Below are positions 25,401 to 33,968 of a stretch of DNA of 64,000 nt, in pieces. Numbering within the stretch: the stretch's first letter is position 1; each line of letters begins with the position of its first letter. The notes beneath the pieces were generated by a model. That model worked only from the letters and a program-made list of their open reading frames with translations, was not told the origin of the DNA and did no database searches. This stretch comes from Alentia gelatinosa (Eukaryota > Annelida > Polychaeta > Phyllodocida > Polynoidae), in the NCBI GenBank assembly GCA_950022655.1, contig OX465581.1, positions 27,809,300 through 27,873,299 on the forward strand. Reading direction: 5' to 3'. Both the position numbers and the translations under genes were made by a program.

Positions 25401-28400
25401 TTATTGAAAGAAAATAATAAGTGGCCATGAAATAAAGAAGGTATGAACCGTTTTCCATTCTAAGTTGTTGCCCAGAGTACCTATTGCTATGACCACAAAC
25501 AGTGTTTCTGGCCTTAGTGTGCATGCTCATAGCCGAAAATGTATGTGTGACGTCATGTTTAAGGGGTCTATTGGAGTGTATAGAGTGTGCTAAGGTTGAA
25601 GCACGGGGATAGGCTGGCTTAGGGTGTGCAGGGGGCATCCCTAGTGAGCTGGAAAGGGCTGATTGTATTATTTAAAATTTCCTTTTATGGGTTAAGTGGT
25701 GCCATTCATACATTTAGCAGTCTACCACTTAACCCATTGTATTTGTATAGTTTGTCTACACTAAATACACTAGTACATAATAAAACTATAAAATTATAAT
25801 AGTCCATTTATACTTATAGCTGATAATACTTATACTATATGAATACATGTCATAGTTAATTAGGCAGTATAAAAACAGTTTAAATCAGGAAACCCTGAAC
25901 AAGCAAACAACCCGTGTGAGTGGACATTTTAGGCCAGAATAGAGGGCTTTAATGTACATGTCCATACCATGGATAATCCTATGGATGTAAAGGTAAACAA
26001 TTAGTAGCTTTTACCTTGGTGTAAAGGACACTTCTGTTTGAATCCCTGTGGAAACTACTTGTTTTATTTCGATGGACTCTTTATTTCCGGCAGCAATTCT
26101 TTTGGTAACTGAATGTGTTACTTGCACTTGTTTGAGGGTTCTGTAGTATCTGTTCCTGCAGCTTGACACTAGAGAAATGATAATGAATTCTTATATTAGA
26201 TTGATAAATGGTACCAAAACAATGTGGAAACGGGTAAAGAAAATTTAATGGTAATTTTCAATACATATCGAGTTAGGATACAATAGAAAGAAATATAGTA
26301 ACTACCAGGGGGTGTGAATAGTATTCTGAATGAATAAGTCCAAGACTTTGTCCCCTTGAAACCATTAGTGCTGGTGGGACTGTAGTGATGGCTAGCTGTG
26401 GACTGAGAATATTTAGATGCCATGCTATATGGTAGCTCCATGTTTTATCAGAACCAAGGGAACCCATCATTGAGTGTTTGGCATAACTGGTCTGGTTACT
26501 TAGGCCAGTGGACCAAATATGTTTCTCTATTAGATAAATAGGAATGTAACAATACATACAACAGAACATCTAAATATGTATGTAGGATAGTGTGGTGGGC
26601 AGGTGGTATCAGCTGCCCCCGAAGCGATGCCGTAGGCGAAGGCCCCCGCTACATCTGGGTGTGGGGGGGGAGGGGGGCACTCTCACAGGTTCTCCACAGG
26701 TATGAGATTCTGCAGGAGCTGACATCACCCAGTATATAAAGAAACGAGCAGCCACATCAGTTGACTGCATGTGAACCACAACAAGCATGAAGGCTTGAGC
26801 GGCCATTGCTGTAGCTACTACATTACTAAATAAAGTTTTGTTCATACCTGTGTACTTTTATTTGTGTGTGCAACTCTTCCCTTACAATATAGTTACCTCC
26901 ACGTTCAGCAGCATTGGCTGCCATGTACTCTGCTACTTCCTTCCAATGTATGTCACTGTGCCCAGTTTTGTTAATATAATGGAGTAGAAGTATATCTTCT
27001 TGCGTTGTCCATAAAGTCTTTCTAGAAATTTGCTAGATGAAAGAAAGAAAAAAAACAACTATATTTGACAAACTTTTTACTAGCAAATGTTTTATAGACT
27101 TTTATAGAAGCAAATACGTATACATTTACATAGCTAGACAATACTTTTAACTTGGAGAGGGACTTCTACTAAGATAACATTATGTAGAATTAACCCTTTA
27201 AGGACGGCCTCCTGTGGCAGAGCTGTCACCATACACCCTCCAGAGGTAAATAGCCTCCCGATTATTGGCCAGAATAAATACAAGTTCCACTCGCTACTGG
27301 CTGGCCTCACCACTAAATGAACCATAGATTTCCAATAAATATTTGAATAACCTGAATATAATTTCTGAAATATTTTTATTAATAGCTGAAATTCCAATTT
27401 ATTAATTCGGATTTCCCATCTGACGATTTATAAAAACTGAAAAAGTGCAATAATTTTGGGTTACGGTTCAAGGTCTATCATCATACAATGTTGGTAACCA
27501 GCGCACCCCGTGACTTGTAAACAGACTGTATTCTGGGATACCTCAAAAGGGTCTATAAGGACGGGTGCTAGTGATAGTGCATATATGTCAAGGATGAACA
27601 CATTTTGGATAAATTCATAATTTGGAAGTTTTATCACTTGATAGTATTGGTAATCGCTAAAATAACACTTATTTAAGCAGACTAATATTAATTTTGATGT
27701 TATCTATACATTTCCTAAAGATATAATGTATATTAAATGTATATAGGCATCATTCGCCCAGGGCTGGTTGATGCGTCTAGGCATCATACATCCTTAAAGG
27801 GTACAGATATACCTTGCTATTTTGGTTTTCCTCTTCATCTTTTGACAGTCGTTTCCGTCTTTTTGTAGGATTATTTACTTCGCCTTCACTGGTAGGCCGA
27901 CTGGCATGAAATGACAGAGGAAAATAAGAGAATTACAACAGGCATATTCAACCCATTCACGCCGGGTGATGCCTTGAGGAATCCACAAGGGATGGCCGGG
28001 TGATGCCTTGAGACATCAGTTACATTAAATCCTTTTTTATTGAATACAAATTAAAGTCTTTACTGAATAAACAAGAAACTTTCACGTAAAATAGGTTTAA
28101 CATAATATTCACCATTTCTATGCAAAATAAAATATATTTCTTAGGGTCACATGTCATGCAACATAATGCAAAGAGGTCGTAAAATGACGTATTTATTTTC
28201 ATACTAGCCCGTCGCTAAAGCTATTTAGGGAAGCTAAACTCCTCCGGCATTACATATACATAACATCACCGAAATTTGCAATTAGAACAGTAAAGAGGAA
28301 AAACATAAACTGAAGAATAAAAGAAAGTCACAATACAAAAACAAATATTAGAGGAAGATGTCATAGCTCTGAAATAGTTTTCTATCCTGCAAACATTATT

Positions 28401-28925
28401 CACATGGTTCTTTAGCTAATCATGGACTGATGGTCCCGTTCTCCAAGTAAAATTACGATTCAGTGAGCATAAACATTCACAGCAGGCAGTTTTATCAGAT
28501 GGGCTGCATTTAGGGCTGGGCTGAATGTTATTAATATTTCTAAAATTTATAAGTCTCAAGTTCACCCATACCAGAAAATGCTAAAATCAAACTGTGAACT
28601 GGACACACCGTCAGGTCAAGTGACAATAAAACACAAACACTGTTTCCATGTATTAAACCTAAGTATACCATGTACTATAAACAGGAATATAACTTATTAT
28701 AAGTACTGGTACCTACAAGAGTGTAAACTACCCAATTTTCGCCCAGTAAATGATGGAGGATTCCTAATGAAAATCTCTTTGATACCATTAACAACAAGAC
28801 TAGCCTGACAATATATCAAGTTTTCTAGCCTCGATGATGATGAAAACTGAACTACCATTGCATTTTGAAGGAAAACTATTGGTTTTAGCTCACCATGCTG
28901 ATGTGTCTGATACACTGGCCGCCAT
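19639..28925 (-). CDS. SANT/Myb-like domain plus DUF6589-like protein, 5 exons, 1069 aa
   Basis: Exons are 28925-28894, 27900-27813, 27032-26897, 26168-26015 and 22438-19639. They total 3210 bp with phases matching at all four joins. The start ATGGCGGCC has a strong initiation context. Residues 24-29 are a basic, NLS-like KRRKRL. Residues 45-98 form a SANT/Myb-like three-helix domain: W48 in LWTTQEDILLL, W70 in HWKEVAEYM, and a third helix CRNRYYRTLK assembled across an intron. After a low-complexity Ser/Thr linker, about residues 300-1000 resemble DUF6589, a domain of uncertain function found in fungal and invertebrate multicopy proteins. It contains IGDNLNF (D about 509) and IGGDQLTRERF (D about 658), which look like acidic catalytic positions of an RNase H-fold transposase; that is inference. 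The last exon acceptor could instead lie at 22453, which would change phase. The reading frame is unbroken. Confidence 0.8.
22700..23280. other. Promoter-like or LTR-like fragments in DUF6589 intron 4
   Basis: Two stretches have plus-strand TATA-like boxes with downstream CAGTC repeats: CCTATAAAACCGACACC near 22885, followed by GGTCAGTCAGTG, and CTTTTATATACCCCC near 23107. They may be decayed LTRs or SINE-like elements. No coding sequence is recognised. Confidence 0.25.
24237..24568 (+). repeat. Dispersed repeat, copy 1 (DUF6589 intron 4)
   Basis: It is homologous along about 330 bp to 27218-27575. Shared blocks include GCCTCC-AGAG, CTGAATATAATT, AATAGCTGAAAT, GGTAACCAGCG and CCTGTAAACAGACTG followed by GGGATACCTCAA-AGGGTCTAT. 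The terminal repeats of the TTAA-type element containing the second copy are not seen here. Confidence 0.6.
25688..25738. repeat. Short inverted repeat
   Basis: TGGGTTAAGTGGT is paired with ACCACTTAACCCA across a 25 bp spacer, giving a possible hairpin. Each arm contains TTAA. No gene is nearby on either strand within the intron. Confidence 0.65.
26015..27032 (-). CDS. SANT/Myb-like DNA-binding domain exons
   Basis: Exon 27032-26897 starts after a long pyrimidine tract and CTAG. It encodes helices 1 and 2 (KTLWTTQEDILLLHYI and HWKEVAEYMAANAAERG) and ends in phase 1 before GTAACT. Exon 26168-26015 completes the codon and supplies helix 3 (VSSCRNRYYRTLKQVQ), ending in phase 2 before GTAAAAG. 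The split helix reassembled through the phase-1 intron is good evidence that the model is right. Such domains bind DNA or histone tails, and many transposases carry one N-terminally. Confidence 0.8.
26591..26886 (+). mobile_element. Solo-LTR-like element, copy 2, beside a splice donor
   Basis: It begins TGTGGTGGGCAGGTGGTATCAGC and ends CCCTTACA, with a TATA box (CCAGTATATAAAG) and AATAAA before GTTTTGTTCATACC. Layout and start match copy 1 at 17944. Flanks GATAG and TATAG differ by one base and may be a 5 bp target duplication. It lies in the intron between the two SANT exons, ending about 10 bp from the donor of exon 27032-26897, and is antisense to that gene. Confidence 0.5.
27194..27801. 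mobile_element. TTAA-type (piggyBac-like) element in DUF6589 intron 2
   Basis: It starts right after TTAA with CCCTTTAAGGACGG and ends ATCCTTAAAGGG. Ends match those of the intact element at 59200-59562. The right target site has drifted (TACA in place of TTAA). The interior contains the dispersed repeat shared with 24237-24568 and, near the right end, GATGCGTCTAGGCATC. Its right end is about 10 bp from the splice donor of exon 27900-27813. Confidence 0.6.
27956..28018. repeat. GATGCC-palindrome repeat fragment
   Basis: CCCATTCACGCCGGGTGATGCCTTGAGG is followed by a second GGGTGATGCCTTGAGACATC unit. The pattern and CCC start match the ends of the TTAA-type MITE family, so this is probably a truncated relative. 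Confidence 0.45.
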
Positions 28926-29240
28926 GGCTTCTTGTTATTTGCTGCCCACACTGCGCCGCTCCAGTCAGTAGCTTACTCTGGCTGTGCAGTGTGATTTGCT
29001 GCACTGCCACGCCCCCATTGACCCTGCCATGACCCACATTCTTACCCTAGAAGTAACTTTTCCATGTTCTCATAATCTTCTAAGTGTATTTATAATGAAA
29101 TCGTAACAGAAATAATGCTCTATAACAATGTATTAACACATGATTAGTTCTTTGCAAGTATTTAGAATAACAGAATGCAAGGAGAACACAATGATTTGGT
29201 TCGAGAGTGAGAATCCGTGGACATGTCCATGGGTTAACGT
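28926..29240 (-). promoter_or_regulatory. Probable promoter and 5' UTR region of the SANT-DUF6589 gene
   Basis: This is the region upstream of the minus-strand start at 28925. Its nearest 90 bp is more G+C-rich than the surroundings (GCGCCGCTCC and GCCACGCCCCC on the plus strand), suggesting a TATA-less promoter. No definite core element was found. Confidence 0.35.
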
Positions 29241-29759
29241 TACCAACCTCTTAGTTGAAACGTAGTGTAGACAGAGGTGGTGGCCAATCTACTGTTAATC
29301 GACCACAACAGTGTTCACTAAGGTATCGGTACCCCTACAGAGTGGGTCTTTTGAGTCGTGGATTAACAGTACGCGTTGCAGTGGTCGGGAGGTCGGTGCT
29401 AACTATTATTTCTCGAGGTAAGACCTTACAATGAATCCAAATTGTTTCCTGGCTACATACTGGTATAACTACTATAGGGCTATACTTTAGTATAGCAAAA
29501 TACACATGGACTAGGATGGATTATAGCAACAAGGCTGCCCAATATGTACTTCACATGTATATATGGAACTACATCAACATGTACATTCTCGCTCTAAATA
29601 TCAGCACTGACCTGCCTACTTAAGTCAGTAGGAGGTGAACATTATTGTTCATTAGACCGGTCCGCAAAAATGCAAAGGCTATGTACAGCAACTTGTGATG
29701 GCGAATAATAGTAATACCAAGTATTTATCACATACAGACACAATATGCCTGTTTTCTTA

Positions 29760-30291
29760 GTATCATATATCTTGAAATATCCAATTCTCAACTTTGCTTC
29801 TGGGGGAGTTTTTATATTTTGTTGCCGTACATGCCCTGTATGCCACATACATACCCCATACGTCACCTAGGTGTCGTACGGATATAAATATGACATGGGC
29901 AGGAGCGGGCTGTATGTGTAGGATATACTACCACAAGTATATAATAATATAGAGAAACAGGCTTACTGTTTCCGTACGGATAAAATACGCGGAAATATCG
30001 GCGATCAGATGAACCGATGCCGGAGGCAGAGGTTCATCTGATCGCCGATTTTACAAAGTATTTTATCCGTACGGAGACAGTCAGCCTGTTTCTCTATTAT
30101 TATATACCTTAAAATATCCGATTTTTTAACCTTGCCTCTGGGGGAGATTTTGGATTTCGCCGCCGTACATGCCCCATACACCACATACATACCCCGTATG
30201 TCACCTAGGTGTCGTACGGATATAAATACGACATGGGTAGGAGCGGGCCGTATGTGTAGGATATACTACCACAGGTATATAATAATATAAC
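29760..30291. repeat. Composite direct plus inverted repeat
   Basis: A unit of about 185 bp occurs twice in direct orientation (about 29765-29951 and 30112-30291). Both copies run from a GATATCC-type start through CTGGGGGAG, CACCTAGGTGTCGTACGG and GGATATACTACCAC to TATATAATAATAT. Between them lies a large hairpin. Arms at about 29939-29990 and 30056-30107 share GAGAAACAGGCT and CCGTACGGATAAAATAC, and inner arms GGCGATCAGATGAACC flank GATGCCGGAGGCAG. The layout suggests a MITE that duplicated or recombined with itself. Confidence 0.65.
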
Positions 30292-32232
30292 AGCTAAGCT
30301 TTTTCAACTCTGATGTTATTGGTTTAGACTCTATCACAAGAGAACCTATCAGAATCTCACAGTAGTAGGATAAAGTCACCCCTACCTAGGAATTTCCTAC
30401 GAAAGTGGGGTTTAATCCTATGAATAATAAAAATGTCATTAAAACTTGAGAACTAATATGGTTTAAATGGCAAATACTTAACAGAAGACCTATGCAATAA
30501 CATCAAAGTAGCATTTTGAATGTTCTGAGATTTGTCATGATTTTCATTAGAGAGTATGAACATCTATATAAATAAAATGGAGCACTTCGTCCCTTTGATT
30601 TGATTCTAACATGAAAAGACATGGGGCATCTGTACTGTCAAATTCCTGTACACCCACTCTGAGGGAGAGAAATAGAGACAGAGAAAGAGACAGGAAAACT
30701 GATAGCTTTATAGTTTAGGACATATATATAAATGTACATATATTACTTTCCTCTAGAATACCTGTAGAAGTACGCAATAGGCAAACATGTACTTGATAAG
30801 TAATCTATAACATCAGTTTTCTTTTTATTATGGGACTTAGGTTATCTGCTATGCCAATGTTTGGCACCCCGTTCTGATTATCTGATTATGCAACGCGGAG
30901 CTCTTTCGCACACAATTACGGAATAAGTAGGTTATACTTCAAATTGAATCGGCGATTGAAACAAGCGATTTATTTTAATTCGTACACCAAACTCAGTAAA
31001 ATTAACTCTGGAGTAGGGATAAAGTGCAGGGTTTGTGAATTACAAATTACAATGGAGGATGATACAGGGGCTACATTTTCATGAGTTTTATAAGTACATT
31101 ATAAATGAGAACGAGGACTTTCCTAAAGCTATTGGATCGAATTATGGCGACTTTTCTGCGACATAAAACAATGGGGATATACGCAGGGATGGGTCTAGAA
31201 TTTTGGAAAGGGTATGAGGAGGCCCAACCTTCTTTCGATAAGAAATCATCAACAATGTATACATTAAGCACGCGGGCACGTGTGTCACTTAACGGGACGA
31301 AAGTACACCAATTGTGAACCACAATTTCCATTCCAGAGGCCTTTATTCTCACTATTGCTTATTTTTGACGTAGTGGTTAATATATATTTGATCAATACTA
31401 TTATGTTGACCTAGCTTAAATGTTTTTGTTTATGATTTATGTATATGTAAATGAATAGTGTGCAGGTCATCCCCCAGCTGTGCTATTTTTATTCCATTTA
31501 ATACCGGGTTGTAATTTGATTTTGTCTGTATACGTGATATAGATATGTACGAATATTGGCAATATGACTAACTATTTACGTTCAAGGCTATTCTAATAGT
31601 CTAAGATATGATATACATGTATGTTATTTGTCCATGCATATGGCCCGTGGTCCTATACTTTCTTCATGTCAGTTACAAGCTATCCTTCTTGAATGAGTTC
31701 TTGATCTTCATATGACATCTCCCACAAATAAGTACTGAGACGAATGATACTGACACTGAGTGCTAATCTTTGCAGTGATTTTTCTCTCTGTCTCTTATTA
31801 AAAGGAGACCGACACGTTTTGTTTGCAATATGTTTTCCTTTGATTCTAGGGGTTTCGTGTAATAGTTTTTCATCTCGAAAACCATAATCCCTGTGATACA
31901 TTATCCCAAGCCGCTAACTCTCAGCAAGGAGTCACAGAAATACTAGTCAATTGTTTTCTTAATCCCACACTAATCCGTTACAGAGGTCACGGCTGTAGAG
32001 CAAATATGGGTTCGACGTCCGATTCTTTTACCATTACTAGGAATAGTGCCAGGCCCTGTCTGGCCCCTACAAAACAAGACTGTTTCCTTATTTCCTTTAC
32101 ACTTAAGTGTTGAAGAACGTGTTTTTTCAACCTTTATGACATTTATAAACTATAACGTTTAAAGAAAGGCCAATAGCAGTGGGTTTTTTTCCCGTTCAAC
32201 ACCGCCAGGCGGTCATGTTGCGCTGTCGTGGC

Positions 32233-32550
32233 TCACATGGGGTGTGAGTAGCTGGTATGAATGTAGAGATGTTGTTCTCTTCCAGAAAACGGAGTTAAAA
32301 CAAGCGAGGTTACTCTACAACCTATGACTGGTTGTCTGTACATCACCTGGTAAAATATGTCGTGGTCCACGGTGACAATGCTCAGTTGCTTCAGTAAATG
32401 ATGTATGACCACCTTATCGTTGAGTAGAAAGAGTCTTGCTTGACTGACTGGTAAGATGCAATAAAACGACGGATTCAGCGCAGAAACATAGTCTAGATTT
32501 CTCTTATCAACACATAGCAAAATGATAGTTATACTGATTTTGACAGTCAA
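32233..32550 (-). other. Unassigned open reading frame or exon candidate
   Basis: About 105 codons are open and end in a stop at 32233, with balanced composition (for example NDKVVIHHLLKQLSIV). There is no ATG at the 5' end of the frame. A CAATCAG-type acceptor in a T-rich tract may precede it. No family is recognised, so it may be a transposon remnant or chance. Confidence 0.2.
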
Positions 32551-33279
32551 TGAAAAAAATACTTGCAGAGGGACATACAGATCATATTCTATGTATTCAC
32601 AAACATTATTCTGCCCACTAGTGCTCTAATTCTGAAATATACAAACATATTCTTCTCGTGGGAATTATGCAATCAACGCTTGTTTTGAAGAGAATGTCGG
32701 AAACGGGCAAATCACCTTGGTGTACAATTACATCCGAGGTCAGTCCACAAATGATCACGTTAAGTTTTTTCGCGTAATTATGCTGGTCCTTTACGTGGAT
32801 GTGTTTAGTCTTGATACTAGTTCACCTTGCATTGCTGTCTAGAATTGATTCATATCAGTCAAAATATGTTTCTCATCGTACGAGTTAATTGATCGTTTTT
32901 TAGAGGAAGGCATATAGCAACAACCTTGGTTGCATCAAGTCGAGATCTAATGTCTTAGATAAAGTTATGAGATAATCTATATATAAAGAACTTGTCTAAC
33001 AACGTAGGGGCAATGAAGGAGAAAGGAATGTTTGTATTCAAATGTTCTCAGGTATCGTTGTACGATATCTGGAATATTTATTGTTGGATGTATATAACTT
33101 AAAGTATGATAATCATTCTTCTAGAATCGTGCTCTTCTAATGAGAGTATGACCACAGTTGAAGTAATTGTTGTTTGCTTTAGAGGATTATAATACATTTC
33201 CTAAAGTAGAATCAAAAGCTGAAGACATGAACACATACGTTCAGGTGTTATGTAACACTAAGACCACATGTTCTTTATG

Positions 33280-33968
33280 GACACCTGCTCCTCACCTGCT
33301 CTTTCCATGTACTGCAGGCCTGGGCGCATGACGACACGATCAGGCGATCGCTCACCTGGTTACAGCCGAGGACCCACTGCGGCGTCTCCTACCTTGCCGG
33401 GAGCTACCCCTACCTGCAGCCCGAGCACACCTGTACAGGTGATCAGTACCCACCTGCCTGAACGTCACAGTGAATAACAGTTGCCATGGTAACCGGCAAA
33501 GGACTGCAGGATGGGGAGGTACCGGCATTTGCTGTTGTCGGCATTTGATCTCTTTGCAGGTGAGATGCTAGCAACCTTGTTTGTCTCCAAGGCGGATCTT
33601 AGCCCAGGAGGGTTTACCTGACTGGCCGAGCTGTAAGCAGCTCTGTGCGATTGCGTTGTTTACAGAAGTATTTATTGCGGTCTACCAGCTGATCGATCCT
33701 CAAGTTTCCTAGATGAGTTGGATGCTTGGTCTGCACATGAGTACATATATACACACACGTTAGAACTGTGAAGAAGATACTGTTTATGCACGCCTGTTCT
33801 ATTTAATTGACTGGACCTTTTACGGAACAATACTGGGAGTCTGTCAGCCTATAGAACCCAGAGTAATGGATACTTGTTTTAATAAACTAATGGTACCTTT
33901 GTATCCTAGAAAGGAGCCTAGTGGACTATAAAATTTATTATCGCTCGGACGTTAACTAATTACAAAAG
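33280..33968 (+). promoter_or_regulatory. Probable promoter or 5' UTR region of the kinesin gene
   Basis: The 33280-33480 stretch is G+C-rich for this window (CGATCGCTCACCTGG, GCGGCGTCTCC). A strong donor-like TTTGCAG|GTGAGA lies near 33559 and an AAAAG acceptor-like sequence directly precedes the start ATG at 33969. This fits a non-coding first exon and an intron in the 5' UTR, but RNA would be needed to show it. Confidence 0.3.

Larger units (their letters stand above)
29241..33967. other. Repeat-rich intergenic region without confident genes
   Basis: Besides the composite repeat at 29760-30291, it contains A+T-rich DNA and scattered open frames. The longest plausible one, minus strand 32550-32233, is listed separately. 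A B-box-like GGTTCGACGTCC near 32009 lacks a partner A box. A G+C-rich stretch at 33280-33480 precedes the kinesin start. Confidence 0.45.

Noticed and set aside
3900..29400. Terminal inverted repeats bracketing the whole helicase/DUF6589 pair
   Set aside because: Only a weak shared TGGCCACC with a nearby TTAATC-like string was noticed near 4000 and 29290 in inverted orientation; it is too short and imperfect to support a 25 kb element.
33268..33477. A 69-codon proline- and serine-rich plus-strand frame before the kinesin
   Set aside because: The G+C-rich composition explains the open frame. It is separated from the kinesin start by stops and fits better as promoter or 5' UTR.
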